From contig JAQWPM010000012.1 of the NCBI GenBank assembly GCA_029245345.1, positions 744,001 to 808,000 on the forward strand: a stretch of DNA of 64,000 bases, written 5' to 3'. Each line of letters starts with the position of its first letter. Within the stretch, counting starts at the first letter, position 1. The notes under the pieces are model-generated. The model was not told where the DNA came from. It did not search any database and saw nothing but the letters and a program-made list of their open reading frames with translations. Source of the DNA: Longimicrobiales bacterium. GTDB lineage: Bacteria; Gemmatimonadota; Gemmatimonadetes; Longimicrobiales; Gaopeijiaceae. Shown piece by piece: positions 25,460-34,897 of the stretch. A program made the position numbers and the translations under genes.

Positions 25460-28400
25460 ACAGTTGCGATTGCAATGAGCGTGACAAAGATTGCCAGCCC
25501 CCCAGGCCCACTACCCAACGTGAACCTTTTGGTCGAAAGCAACCACGACGGAGGCATCGGCCAATAGACGAGAGCGCCACAGGTAACGGGATACACCTGC
25601 AGTTATTCGGAGGGCCCGTTGCGACCGTTGAAGGGCGTGTCGTCGCCCTTTCACCGAACGAACAGTCCGTGCTCACGTTGATCTTCGCCCGGGCCAGTCG
25701 ACGTATTTCTCGAGGCGAAGCGATCTGGCTCATGTGGGAAGCCGATGACAAGCCCGGGACGCGGCATCGTCTAAGGCAGCTTCTACATGGTATCCGGAAG
25801 AAGGCGGGCCAACCCGCGGTGTCTTCCGAAGGGGACCTGCTCCGCCCACATCCAACGGCCACATCGGACGTACAATCGTTCGAGGCATGCCTAGCACGCG
25901 GCGCACTGAGCGAAGCCGCCCGACTCGCGAGTCGGCGTCTTGGTGGAACCCTAGCCAGGTGTCCCAGCCGCGAGTTCGAAGACTGGTTGAGTGCACGGCA
26001 CGCGGGGCTCACCCGCAAACTCGGCGGCGTAGCTGCTGCCGCGTGGGACACGAGTTTGGAAAAAATCGATTGGAACGCAGCCAACGACGCAGCGGATGCG
26101 CTAGTACGTGTGCATACAAACGATCCGTCCGCGATCGCTAAGCAGATCGAGGCGAGAGCACGTGTCGGACGTACGGCTGCAGCCGAGTCAAGCTACGCGG
26201 ACTACTTAGGGACTCTCTCCGTCGATGAGGAGTCAGCCCCTGAGCTGGTGGCTTTGATTGATCGGGTGCGCAGCTTGGACCTCGATCCGTCTGGCTCAGG
26301 CATCAGAGTGGTTCGGGATGTCCCCCTGGTCGGAAGAGACGAGCCACTTGAGATCGCGCGAGAGGTGTTGTCAGGGGCCACCTCAGACCGCTTCGAACGC
26401 ATAGTTGTTCACGGCGAGCCCGGTATCGGGAAGAGTCGCTTTCTTGAAGAAGTGCGCCGAGATGCTGCCCTAGGTGGCTTCCGCTGCCTAACGGCCCAAC
26501 CGGTCGAACTTGAACAAGCCATCGGACTTAATCCCATCATTGATGCTCTGCGCGAGATAGATGTACAGCCTCATCTCGACGCCCTGGGTGAGCCGTGGAA
26601 GGCCGTCATCGCATCAGTGCTCCCCGAGCACGCCACCGACGGCCCTCCGGCTGACATCCCTCCGATTCAGGAAAGCAGTCTGTCTCGGCGACTCATGGAG
26701 GCTTTCTGGATGCTGCTTGATCGCATCGCAGCGAACGAGCCTCTGCTGCTCATCATCGACGACATTCAGTGGGCAGACCCAACGACGTTGGCGCTCCTTC
26801 GATTCATCGAACGTAGGTGGGCATCCGGGACGATGGTGTTGCTTTGTGCCTTGCGCCCGGAACTCGTGCGAGAGAACAAACCGCTTCAGTCTTTTCTCGA
26901 CGGCGTGAACCCAGGCCACGGGACTGACATCCACTTGAATGAGCTTTCCGATGAGGACGCCAAGAGGCTCATCCGCCAGGTCACCGGGGAGAGCCTGGAC
27001 GAACACGGTGAGACCTATCTCCGGCAGCTCGCTGGCAACCACCCTTTCTACCTCACAGAACTCGGGAAAGATCATCTGTCCGGCCGCCTGCATCTGCCCG
27101 CGCACAGGCTAGACGCCATTCCTGTGCCCATGTCCGTTCAGCAGATATTCGAAGCACGGATCGTTCATCTGTCGGCGGACGCGATCAGACTCGCATCAAT
27201 GCTCGCCGTGAGAGCCCGATCGATGCGCCTCCGGGAACTCAGCGAAGTGACCGACCGTGGACTCGACGAGTGTACCGACCTCGTGGAAGCCCTACAGAAA
27301 TGGCATCTGGTTGAGGTCGAACGCGATTCGGTACGCATCTCCCATGAATTGTTTCGGAGCACACTGTACCGGCGTCTGAGCGAGACACGACGTGCGTTGA
27401 TCCACGGTCGCATCGCACTTCATCTTGAGGCAACCGGCTCCGGAGATGTAGTCGGGGAACTGGCCATTCACTATGCACGGGCCGGCGAGAGCGAAAAGGC
27501 GGTTCAGTTCGCTCAGATCGCAGCACAGGAAGCGCTCAGCACCGGGGCCATCACCGCGGCAGCCCAGTACTTCGAAGTAGTCGTAACGAATACAGACGAC
27601 GCAGCGGAAAGGGCCAACGCAACCGGCGAGCTAGGACGCACTCTCCACATGGATCGGCAAATAGAACGAGCAAACGCGATGCTCGAGGTTGCTGCCATGC
27701 GGCTCCGCGACGTGGGGAACAGCCACCAGGCCAGACGAATGGACATCCGGCGTGTCGAGGGGCTATCAGAGCTCGGAGCCTTGCCCGTGGAAGACCTGGT
27801 GGAAAGACTCGGGGTGGTGAAGATGGAGGCGGAGGCCGAAGAAGACTGGGAGGCGGTCGCGCTGGGGTTGGATGCTGAGCTGCACCTGTTGAATCGCCAA
27901 GGCGACATCACCGGGATCCGGGGCCTTTTTGAGGAAATGTCTAGGACCGGGGAAGCCGGTTCCCCGGCCGCAGCATGTCTGTGCAGTGCGGGACTGGCAC
28001 TAAGTACGCTGTTTGGTGGACGTTCAGACGCCCTTGAGAGGGCCTACGAAGCCGTCGCAATAGCCGAAGAAAACGCCTTGAGCGATCACCTTCTCTGGGC
28101 ACAGTGCCGCCTCATTCTCATTCTCCACTACCAGGGACGCCTCGCTTCTATCGAGTCGAGTTCGTTGGTTCAGCGAGCCAGGCTCCTGGCACAGCGCAGC
28201 GGAGATCGATTCCTGAGAACCGTGATTGAAGCCAACTCGGCCGTCTTCGCACTCGACGTAGGTGACCTCGACCGTGCAGAGGCATTCCTCAATCGTTCTA
28301 ATGAACTGCTCGCCGGAGCTGACCTTCGTCACCTCAACCTCAATCAGGTCATCAACGAGGCAGAACTGGCGTATTGTCGCGGAGAGTTTGAATCCGCCCG

Positions 28401-28848
28401 CGATAGATTTCTCGCTGCAGAAGCTCTTTGGGAACCGCCACTACCAAGACACGTGCTTAACGTGGTACACGCAGGGTTGGGCCTGTGTGATCTCGAAACT
28501 GGTTCATTGAGCCAAGCCTCAAAACGACTCAATCAGATCTCAGCTGACCCGCCCATCTGGCATTACGATCCGTGTATGGTGCTCTACTTTCGGGCTCGCA
28601 TGGAGGCTAAGCGGGGCAGAGTCGACTCGGCCCTAGATATCCTTCAGCGTCACCAGCCGGGCTTGTTCCCAAGAATGACAACGGCTTGGCTCAAGCTTCG
28701 GTGGCGCGAGTGTCAGCTTCGTAAACGAGCCGGTCTTCCTCCTGCACGAGACCGCGTCGCCGAAGCGCTCCAAGTCGCACGTGCACTCAGCCTTGGCAAC
28801 CGCGCCCAGCAGTTTGAAGCTTTCATTGGGAACTACTCAGCCACCTGA
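25456..28848 (+). CDS. SARP/BTAD-AAA-TPR large transcriptional regulator
   Basis: A 1130-residue protein of the SARP/AfsR or MalT-like STAND type. An arginine-rich N-terminus is followed by an OmpR-like winged-helix region (about 48-120, LQLFGGPVATVEGRVVALSP... RHRLRQLLHGIRKKAG), a BTAD-like helical region (about 130-265), an AAA_16 NTPase with Walker A GEPGIGKS at 320 and Walker B LLLIIDDIQWAD at 430, and a long TPR-rich C-terminus. It should be a multi-input ATP-dependent regulator. Overlap with the AraC-like gene implies joint function. Inducer and targets are unknown. Confidence 0.82.
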   Translation: MNSCDCNERDKDCQPPRPTTQREPFGRKQPRRRHRPIDESATGNGIHLQLFGGPVATVEGRVVALSPNEQSVLTLIFARASRRISRGEAIWLMWEADDKPGTRHRLRQLLHGIRKKAGQPAVSSEGDLLRPHPTATSDVQSFEACLARGALSEAARLASRRLGGTLARCPSREFEDWLSARHAGLTRKLGGVAAAAWDTSLEKIDWNAANDAADALVRVHTNDPSAIAKQIEARARVGRTAAAESSYADYLGTLSVDEESAPELVALIDRVRSLDLDPSGSGIRVVRDVPLVGRDEPLEIAREVLSGATSDRFERIVVHGEPGIGKSRFLEEVRRDAALGGFRCLTAQPVELEQAIGLNPIIDALREIDVQPHLDALGEPWKAVIASVLPEHATDGPPADIPPIQESSLSRRLMEAFWMLLDRIAANEPLLLIIDDIQWADPTTLALLRFIERRWASGTMVLLCALRPELVRENKPLQSFLDGVNPGHGTDIHLNELSDEDAKRLIRQVTGESLDEHGETYLRQLAGNHPFYLTELGKDHLSGRLHLPAHRLDAIPVPMSVQQIFEARIVHLSADAIRLASMLAVRARSMRLRELSEVTDRGLDECTDLVEALQKWHLVEVERDSVRISHELFRSTLYRRLSETRRALIHGRIALHLEATGSGDVVGELAIHYARAGESEKAVQFAQIAAQEALSTGAITAAAQYFEVVVTNTDDAAERANATGELGRTLHMDRQIERANAMLEVAAMRLRDVGNSHQARRMDIRRVEGLSELGALPVEDLVERLGVVKMEAEAEEDWEAVALGLDAELHLLNRQGDITGIRGLFEEMSRTGEAGSPAAACLCSAGLALSTLFGGRSDALERAYEAVAIAEENALSDHLLWAQCRLILILHYQGRLASIESSSLVQRARLLAQRSGDRFLRTVIEANSAVFALDVGDLDRAEAFLNRSNELLAGADLRHLNLNQVINEAELAYCRGEFESARDRFLAAEALWEPPLPRHVLNVVHAGLGLCDLETGSLSQASKRLNQISADPPIWHYDPCMVLYFRARMEAKRGRVDSALDILQRHQPGLFPRMTTAWLKLRWRECQLRKRAGLPPARDRVAEALQVARALSLGNRAQQFEAFIGNYSAT

Positions 28849-28909
28849 ATCAACCTTCGTCTGTCGATCGCACGTATTCCCTCAACAACCACCCTGGGGA
28901 TTGAGCCCC

Positions 28910-30322
28910 CTATGACACGGCGCGGTTACCGCGACCGTGGGAATATCCTCCGGTGGTTGCTCTCAAGGGACGCACCGCAGCCCTTGCCTCCAGCTCAGGC
29001 ACAAGACCATCCATACTCATGGCCATGACTTCGGCGTAGTCACCCAGCAGGTCAGAGTCCATAACAGCACGGACCACTCGGTGATCAAATTGCTGGCCTG
29101 CGTGTTTGTGAAGCTGCTCGCGGACCACCGACACCGGCAGAGCGTCTCGATAGGGTCGATCCGAGAGCATCGCGTCGATGGAGTCACAGGCCACGATAAT
29201 CTTGGCGCCAAGCGGAATCTCATCACCCAAGAGCCCGTCCGGATACCCAGCCCCGTCCTCTCGTTCGTGGTGATGGCGTACAGCCTTTACGACCTCAGTT
29301 GGAACCGAAGACAGGTTCCTGAGAAGCTCCTCGCCACGCGTGACGTGTGACTCGATGATCGCCCTCTCTTCGTGGGTAAGGGAGGCTGGTTTCGCAAGAA
29401 TCTCGGAGTACACCGCCTCGATCTTCCCAATGTCATGGAGCAGGGCTGCGGTTTCGATCCTCTCGACACGCGCGGCAGGAAGTCCGAGTTCTTCGGCGAT
29501 CCGCTTCGCCAGGTAGGAGACGCGGACCGAGTGACCGGAGGTATACGGGTCTCGTGTATCAATCGCCTTCACCAACGCCTTGAGCAGGTCGGCATTGGCC
29601 AGGGATAGCTTTTGCTGAGTCTGGTATGAAAACCGGATAAAAAACAGCGGTAGAATCGCCAACAACAACCCGACCGCTCCGATCTGCATGTAAAGAGCTG
29701 CAACGGCGATCGCGATCGGGGCGATCAGCATGTCGAGCAGGACATTGGCACCCGATATCCCAACCAGATCACGCCAGGTACGCTGGAATGACACCCCCTG
29801 ACTAAGGGCGATGACTCCGGCGACCGAGGTGTTGTTGACCACCAAGAAGATCACTCCGAAGAGCACGAACGGGCCCAGCTGTTTGAGAATCAGACCCGAT
29901 GTCACGGCAGGATTCAACGCGAGAGCGTCACCGCTGAGAAAGTCGAATGCCAACCCAGCGACCGCAGTCGAAAGCACGTATTGCCCGATGTTAAAATTCG
30001 CGCGTAGCGCTTGCTTCCGGCGAATGACGTACTCAGCAACCGGACCGCCAATGATCCAGAACAACACGCCCGGGGCTGAACCAAACAAGAACACGATCGT
30101 GAGCAGTGGGAGAAACGCGATCGAGTGACCGCTGGAATTTCCGCCCACTTTGATATCAAGGGCTTGCTGTTCCGCCGCTAAGCCCAAGAGAACAAGGGTC
30201 CCAAACCCCCAATAATCCTGTGCAGAAAACGTCGCAAACACCGACCAGTCCTGTACAGCCACGCAAACCACGGCCGCAGCACAGATCGCTGTGACGTACC
30301 ACGTGACGGGAGATAGACGCAT
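28910..30322 (-). CDS. Membrane HD-GYP domain protein (c-di-GMP phosphodiesterase)
   Basis: A 470-residue protein. Residues 1-230 contain about seven membrane spans, similar in layout to an integral sensory domain. Residues about 245-430 are an HD-GYP domain: HSVRVS at 264, HDIGK at 296-300, and HHEREDGAGYPDGL at 351-364 with the GYP motif intact. All metal-binding residues seen are present, so hydrolysis of cyclic di-GMP is likely. It is preceded by a 23-codon ORF with a strong ribosome site. Confidence 0.9.
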   Translation of the reverse strand: MRLSPVTWYVTAICAAAVVCVAVQDWSVFATFSAQDYWGFGTLVLLGLAAEQQALDIKVGGNSSGHSIAFLPLLTIVFLFGSAPGVLFWIIGGPVAEYVIRRKQALRANFNIGQYVLSTAVAGLAFDFLSGDALALNPAVTSGLILKQLGPFVLFGVIFLVVNNTSVAGVIALSQGVSFQRTWRDLVGISGANVLLDMLIAPIAIAVAALYMQIGAVGLLLAILPLFFIRFSYQTQQKLSLANADLLKALVKAIDTRDPYTSGHSVRVSYLAKRIAEELGLPAARVERIETAALLHDIGKIEAVYSEILAKPASLTHEERAIIESHVTRGEELLRNLSSVPTEVVKAVRHHHEREDGAGYPDGLLGDEIPLGAKIIVACDSIDAMLSDRPYRDALPVSVVREQLHKHAGQQFDHRVVRAVMDSDLLGDYAEVMAMSMDGLVPELEARAAVRPLRATTGGYSHGRGNRAVS

Positions 30323-30357
30323 GAAAAGAGGCGAACCCCTCGGACCACCCTAGTTGC

Positions 30358-30429
30358 TTACCAGTGTACTACGCCGTTCCCGAGTAGGGACAGCACGCTG
30401 CCAAAAAAGTCGAACAGAGAGCTAAACAT
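30358..30429 (-). CDS. 23-residue micro-ORF upstream of the HD-GYP gene
   Basis: A 24-codon frame (with stop) starts at ATG 30429. It is preceded by AAAGGAGGTGAGCGT, a near-perfect anti-Shine-Dalgarno match with good spacing. The product is hydrophobic and amphipathic: MFSSLFDFFGSVLSLL, then GNGVVHW. It ends 36 bases upstream of the HD-GYP start. It may be a leader peptide controlling the downstream gene or a small membrane-active protein. Translation is inferred from the ribosome site. Confidence 0.5.
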   Translation of the reverse strand: MFSSLFDFFGSVLSLLGNGVVHW

Positions 30430-30455
30430 ACGCTCACCTCCTTTAAAGAAAGTGT

Positions 30456-30484
30456 CGACTTCCGGGTTTCCGCTGTGGAAGTCG
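30456..30484 (-). promoter_or_regulatory. Hairpin in leader of the micro-ORF
   Basis: An 8-bp perfect inverted repeat (CGACTTCC / GGAAGTCG) with a 13-base loop lies 26 bases upstream of the micro-ORF start and just ahead of its strong ribosome site. It could modulate ribosome access or transcription. No U tract follows, so it is not a normal terminator. Confidence 0.4.
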
Positions 30485-30585
30485 CATGCGCTTCGCTCGC
30501 CACTCTTCTCCGCTAAGCGGGCAGACCGAGGGGGTTCTCCTTCTCCTTGTTCTTGGGACTCATTTCCGGGCCCGCAGGCCCGATT

Positions 30586-31317
30586 CTAGACTCTGCCGCG
30601 GACCCAACGGTCCGTGGCCTGAAGTGCTGCTAAGATGGCCGCCCTGTCCGTGGATTCTTCCACGAGGGTCGCGCCGGCAAGTGCCGTGATGTCGCGCCCC
30701 GAAATCGCGTGGACGGCTACTAACGCATATTTTCTATCGAATGCATCGACGATTTTCACGCCGTCGAGTGCCAGCGTAACGAGTGTACCAGGCTTGGCCT
30801 CGCTTTCGTCGTCCTTTGCGAGAGCTGCCTCCACAGCTTTGAGCGTTGCAACTCCTACCGCTTCGAGCTTGGCTCGCGGGAGGTCCGCAGCGCTCGACTC
30901 GCCGGTGAAGCGCTCACCATGCCATTCGATTTCGACCCGATGTCGGACCTGGTGCGAACGCTCGGTGTCTACGGCGTGCCCACAAAAGAGCAGACGGCTT
31001 TGAGCCGGAGTCGGATCTGGCACAATGTGGACGGTGGGCTCCGGAGCGGACGCCTCAGCCACCTGACGATCCTTGGCCTGAGCCACGGAAATGACCCGAT
31101 GGTCCACATCGAGGTCGAGATGCGCCAACAGGGCGGATTCGACGTTCCGGACGGCTTGCTTGGGCTTCACTTCCTCCGTGGTGAGGAGATGAATCTCCTC
31201 AACCTCACCACCAGGACGTGCGATCACCCTCGCTGACACGACACCCTTCAAGGAGAGGATTAGCTTTTCAGCCTCCTGAATGCTCCAAACAGGTCGTTCT
31301 TCTTGCGGCGCAGTCAT
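30586..31317 (-). CDS. Conserved-looking hypothetical protein
   Basis: A 243-residue soluble protein. The N-terminal 85 residues have an ACT-like alternation of strands and helices (LILSLKGVVSARVIARPGG, EIHLLTTEEVKPKQAVRNVE). A linker rich in Pro/Ala follows, then a second alpha/beta domain (RVEIEWHGERFTGESSA, LVTLALDGVKIV, YALVAVHAISGRDITALAG) resembling a dimeric DUF2294- or BolA-like fold only vaguely. No catalytic motif recognised. It could be a regulator or a structural subunit. Confidence 0.65.
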   Translation of the reverse strand: MTAPQEERPVWSIQEAEKLILSLKGVVSARVIARPGGEVEEIHLLTTEEVKPKQAVRNVESALLAHLDLDVDHRVISVAQAKDRQVAEASAPEPTVHIVPDPTPAQSRLLFCGHAVDTERSHQVRHRVEIEWHGERFTGESSAADLPRAKLEAVGVATLKAVEAALAKDDESEAKPGTLVTLALDGVKIVDAFDRKYALVAVHAISGRDITALAGATLVEESTDRAAILAALQATDRWVRGRV

Positions 31318-31493
31318 CGTGCTCCGGGTCGAGGCCCAAGTCCGTATCGATCTCGAGTCCTACTTGGTGGCTTTCGTGACGCAACCATCACGCTGACTCA
31401 CCCACCTACATCCTGTGCGAACTACATATGTTTACAAACTGAAGAATACGTACACTGCATCACACCCATGCCTGTCAAGATTCAAGTATTGCA

Positions 31494-31530
31494 ACAAAAA
31501 GCGCCCCCCCGCTATTTGACGGGGAGGCGC
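31494..31530 (-). terminator. Rho-independent terminator of the phosphatase gene
   Basis: Read leftward, a GC-rich hairpin (GCGCCTCCCC... / ...GGGGGGGGCGC, with a bulge) is followed by TTTTTTG. It lies about 30 bases after the phosphatase stop at 31559. Confidence 0.8.
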
Positions 31531-31558
31531 ATAGATTTGAAAGGAATGAGGAAAAACG

Positions 31559-33154
31559 CTACCTGGGATAGATCGCTCTTCCATCCAAATCGTCTGGCGC
31601 TCGGATACCTGCCAGAGCAGCGAGTGTTGGCGCCATATCTACGGTGTACGCCGCGGAATCAGAGGATCCACGCGCCACACCGGCGCCCATGAGCATGAAG
31701 GGCACCCATCGGTCGTACCAATACGGTGTTCCGTGGGTGGTACCGGTGCGATAGGACACGAGATCACCATCGCCAAAACGGTATTCTAGGCCGTAGGGTG
31801 ACAACGGACGATGCGCCCGCCCCGGGTAGTGCGAATTCCGAAACATGACCGCAAACGAGTCGGCCAGTTCACCCCGCGTCAGGTCGTGATGCGTATACGC
31901 CTTCTCCACCACACCGCGCTCCTCCAGGAGCTGTGCCGCCCGATCTGCGGTCTCTTCCGGGCTGCCCCCCTCCCGCGACACCTCTTGGAAGACCTGAGAC
32001 ACCGCAGCCTGTTTCATTCCGGGGTCGAAACGCTCCGCCTCCATGTTCCCCATCGCCTGCGCGGCCTCGGGAGGCGTAGCGACACCATGGTCAGCTGAGA
32101 TACCGGCGACCCAGTTGCCCTCCCCCACTTGCTGGTCCAGATAGTCGAAGAAGTCCCCAAGGAGCCGGTCCACATTAATCAGGTTCGATAGCTGTTCCTG
32201 ACTGAACGGCCCGTACTCGTGCCCCACGTAGTCCGTGGCGGACAATGCGATGGCCAGGTAGTCGACGTTGCCCCGCTGGCCCAGATCGAACTCATCGAGT
32301 CCGGCTTTGGCCAATGCGATGACCGCGTCGTCCGCCGGAGAATGAAGGAGTGCCCAGGCGTTGTGCCCTTGGGGTCCGGCGGCACCGCCTTCTTGCGAAG
32401 AGAGGTGGGGGAAGGACGTGTGCTCTTTGTCTCCCTCGTACGTGGCTGCGTCCGCACGGGCCAAGCGCTGGAGCTCAGGTGAAGCCAAGGACTCCCACAC
32501 CGTTTCGGCGACGATGCCTGGCATCACTTCTTCGTTGAAGCGGTTGAGCCAGCCAGGATAGCTGTTCGCGTAGTGTGTGGAGGTGACGAAGCGGGCCAGC
32601 TGCGGCACCAACCAGAAGACGTTGGAGTCCGTCTGACCTGCCATCGTGATCGCGGAGCGATCCTTCGACGACACTGAGAAAGTTCGCGCGTCCGAATCTT
32701 GCGCCCGCATCCAGTCCGCCAAACCGGTGCGCATCAAATTCTTCGGCGATCGTCCCGGCAACCCCTGAACCTGTTCGAAGCCGAGGATAGGACTGTCGAG
32801 GTCCTCCACCGCATACATCGGGTTCCAAACACTCCCGGTTCGATGGGACCAGGAATTGGCCACGATGCCGGATCGGGAAGGGAACACACCGGTCGAAAGC
32901 GTGGCATGGCCGGCCGCCGTGTGCGTCACAGCATGAGCGTGCGAAGCACTCGTGAAGCGGTATCCCTCGTCTAGAAAACGTCGGAGTCCGCCCGAAAACG
33001 CCGACTTGTAACGATCGATCAAGTCGCCCCGGAACTGATCCACCGACACCATAACAACGAGTGTCGGGCTGTTCCCATCCTGCGCACGAGCGGCTGTCGC
33101 GCCAATAGTGACGGCGGTAAGAAGGAGTCCCAGCGGAAGGAATCTGCTCTTCAT
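31559..33154 (-). CDS. Secreted alkaline phosphatase, PafA-like
   Basis: A 531-residue protein with a signal peptide (ATAARAQ). It belongs to the type I phosphodiesterase/alkaline phosphatase superfamily: metal aspartate in VVMVSVDQFRGD near 39, the nucleophile threonine probably T79 in VTHTAAGHATLSTG, an asparagine in GIVANSW, and late metal ligands in SATDYVGHEYG and ISADHGV. This pattern is of the PafA group, monoesterases active outside the cytoplasm that release phosphate. No phosphate-regulon gene is adjacent. Confidence 0.85.
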   Translation of the reverse strand: MKSRFLPLGLLLTAVTIGATAARAQDGNSPTLVVMVSVDQFRGDLIDRYKSAFSGGLRRFLDEGYRFTSASHAHAVTHTAAGHATLSTGVFPSRSGIVANSWSHRTGSVWNPMYAVEDLDSPILGFEQVQGLPGRSPKNLMRTGLADWMRAQDSDARTFSVSSKDRSAITMAGQTDSNVFWLVPQLARFVTSTHYANSYPGWLNRFNEEVMPGIVAETVWESLASPELQRLARADAATYEGDKEHTSFPHLSSQEGGAAGPQGHNAWALLHSPADDAVIALAKAGLDEFDLGQRGNVDYLAIALSATDYVGHEYGPFSQEQLSNLINVDRLLGDFFDYLDQQVGEGNWVAGISADHGVATPPEAAQAMGNMEAERFDPGMKQAAVSQVFQEVSREGGSPEETADRAAQLLEERGVVEKAYTHHDLTRGELADSFAVMFRNSHYPGRAHRPLSPYGLEYRFGDGDLVSYRTGTTHGTPYWYDRWVPFMLMGAGVARGSSDSAAYTVDMAPTLAALAGIRAPDDLDGRAIYPR

Positions 33155-33270
33155 AAACCGGCTCTCTTGCTTCGTGTGTTCTCGATGGTCGCGTCAGGGC
33201 CGCCGCACTCGGGTAGACAAGCTCGGCGGCGGTCGGCGAAAATAGCCCCTAGAACTTTCCCCGCTACGGT

Positions 33271-33975
33271 GTGACGCAATCCGTGACTAAATTCATCGCT
33301 TCATTGTTTGGAAGGGCCTTTGGGGCCGTGTGTTTGGTGGCTGCGATGGTGCAGCCGGTAGTGGGTCAGCAAGTGACGTCAAATTACCAGCTCCGTTCAG
33401 GAGACAAGGTGACGCTCACCCTCTACGCAGGCTCCGGCGAAGAAATCCAGCAGTTGAGGGGAGAGAGGATCATCAACCGGACGGGGAACATTTTTCTGCC
33501 ACTTATTGGCCCCACGCAGGTTGCGGGAACCGACCAAGAGGGAATTCGTACGCTCGTTCAGAGCCTATACTCAGATTACTACAGCGATCACGTTGTGCAG
33601 GCAAAGGTCGAGCTGAACGTCTCCGTCAGTGGTTCGGTGCGGGACGCTGGTCAGTACTTCGTGTCACCCACTGCGACCATCATTGATGCGATCAACGCAG
33701 CGGGAGGAATGACGTCTGAAGTGACGACGGGTGGCTACAGCATTCCATCGGACCAAAGCCGCGTTCGTCTTGTCCGAGACGGAGTGACGTCGATCCTCAA
33801 CCTTCGACCCGACGACATCTCCCTTGAGAACCTCAGGATGCCGATCCAATCCGGTGACTGGATTCATGTGCCCAATCGGACCCGGTCCCGCGTTCGTGAC
33901 GAGATCCAATTCTGGAGTATCTTCCTCGGCCTCATAACCAACGTAGCCGCGATCATAGTCCTTATCGGACGCTAA
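33271..33975 (+). CDS. Polysaccharide biosynthesis/export protein (Wza-like, SLBB)
   Basis: A 234-residue protein starting at GTG 33271, with a signal peptide (MVQPVVGQ). It has the polysaccharide-export domain (YQLRSGDKVTLTLYAG, GNIFLPLIGPTQVAG, VELNVSVSGSVRDAGQYFV) and one SLBB-like repeat (ATIIDAINAAGGMT). The C-terminus ends in a hydrophobic helix (FLGLITNVAAIIVLIG), recalling the outer-membrane helix of Wza, though it lacks a lipobox. No glycosyltransferase or Wzc gene is next to it. Confidence 0.82.
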   Translation: MTQSVTKFIASLFGRAFGAVCLVAAMVQPVVGQQVTSNYQLRSGDKVTLTLYAGSGEEIQQLRGERIINRTGNIFLPLIGPTQVAGTDQEGIRTLVQSLYSDYYSDHVVQAKVELNVSVSGSVRDAGQYFVSPTATIIDAINAAGGMTSEVTTGGYSIPSDQSRVRLVRDGVTSILNLRPDDISLENLRMPIQSGDWIHVPNRTRSRVRDEIQFWSIFLGLITNVAAIIVLIGR

Positions 33976-34276
33976 GACACGCATCGACAAGCTTCACGCA
34001 ATCTGCGTGAAGTGCGGTGACCTCGCTATGCGGATTCAGCACCTGGTCGACGGCGAGACCCCACCAGCACGAGGGCCGACGATCCAGATCGCGGATGCAA
34101 GGGCTACGAGGCTCGGTGCTGCAAATGCCATGAGGTACCACTCAGGACTCGCCATCAGACCGAACTCGCCATTGCCGATGAGGTCGACACTCAGTCCGCT
34201 GGTAGGACTTACATTTGTACATGGTGTGGGCCCAGGCGCCCATCGGTGACCACTCAGGGCGTGGCGAGAGTTCTGT
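33976..34276. other. Intergenic stretch with an uncertain leftward ORF
   Basis: No recognised gene. A perfect 9-bp hairpin (CTTCACGCA/TGCGTGAAG, 33992-34012) follows the export gene but lacks a U tract. A leftward frame ending at 34036 holds a membrane-span-like piece (WYLMAFAAPSLVALASAIWI) of about 39 codons from ATG 34155, possibly a gene remnant or a small membrane protein. Evidence is weak. Confidence 0.3.
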
Positions 34277-34897
34277 GTGAACTCATCGCCCCCTACCGAC
34301 CTCGCGTCACGACTCCCCATCGGGCTGGTTGCTCAGCCCGCGGTGCTCCTCCATGAGCGGAGTCGCCCGGACTTCCGGGACCTCTACGGTCACCTCGCTC
34401 GGCGGTCTACGGATATCGCGACCGCGGTGACTCGGGTGCGACTCGGCACCCTGAACCTCACACCCGAGGACCTAGAGACCGTTACGAGCTTCCGCGTCCT
34501 CGTTGCCGAAATGAACGCCCTGCAACTGAGCGCCGAGGCTCGCGGGCTTATGAACGACCCTGATCGCGCCTCACGCCTGAGCATGATCAAGAACATGCTC
34601 GAGGCTGGCCGCCTGGAGGTCCGCTCCGCTCCACTCGGCGGATGGTCCCCCGACTTCACCGTATTCTCAGAAGCGGATGGACCGGTTGCGGTGCTCATGG
34701 GCTTCCATTGGTTCGAACGACCCTACCCTCACCGCGGACCTGCACTCGCAGCGCTCCACGGCACCACCAGCGCACGCGCAGCAGCCCTTCGCCACTTGGA
34801 AGTGTGGGAAGAAGCACACGACGTGGGTCCAGCGGTTTGGAACATCCTCTCACGCGCCTCAAGAAGCGCCCGCATCCAGGTTGCCGGGTCCGGTTGA
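34277..34897 (+). CDS. Hypothetical protein
   Basis: A 206-residue soluble protein starting at GTG 34277. The middle is helical (PDFRDLYGHLARRSTDIATA, RGLMNDPDRASRLSMIKNML) and the C-terminal half has strands with PLGGWSPDFTVFSE, VAVLMGFHWFERPYPHRGPALAALHG. The latter has the flavour of a phospholipase D-like or FAM83-like end, but no HKD motif is visible. Its stop overlaps the promoter of tRNA-Asn. Function unknown. Confidence 0.6.
   Translation: MNSSPPTDLASRLPIGLVAQPAVLLHERSRPDFRDLYGHLARRSTDIATAVTRVRLGTLNLTPEDLETVTSFRVLVAEMNALQLSAEARGLMNDPDRASRLSMIKNMLEAGRLEVRSAPLGGWSPDFTVFSEADGPVAVLMGFHWFERPYPHRGPALAALHGTTSARAAALRHLEVWEEAHDVGPAVWNILSRASRSARIQVAGSG

Noticed and set aside
30430-30585. Cyclic di-GMP riboswitch in the leader of the HD-GYP gene
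   Set aside because: The GEMM conserved blocks were not found; only a simple hairpin is present.
33992-34012. Perfect 9-bp hairpin as terminator of the export gene
   Set aside because: No U tract follows on either strand.
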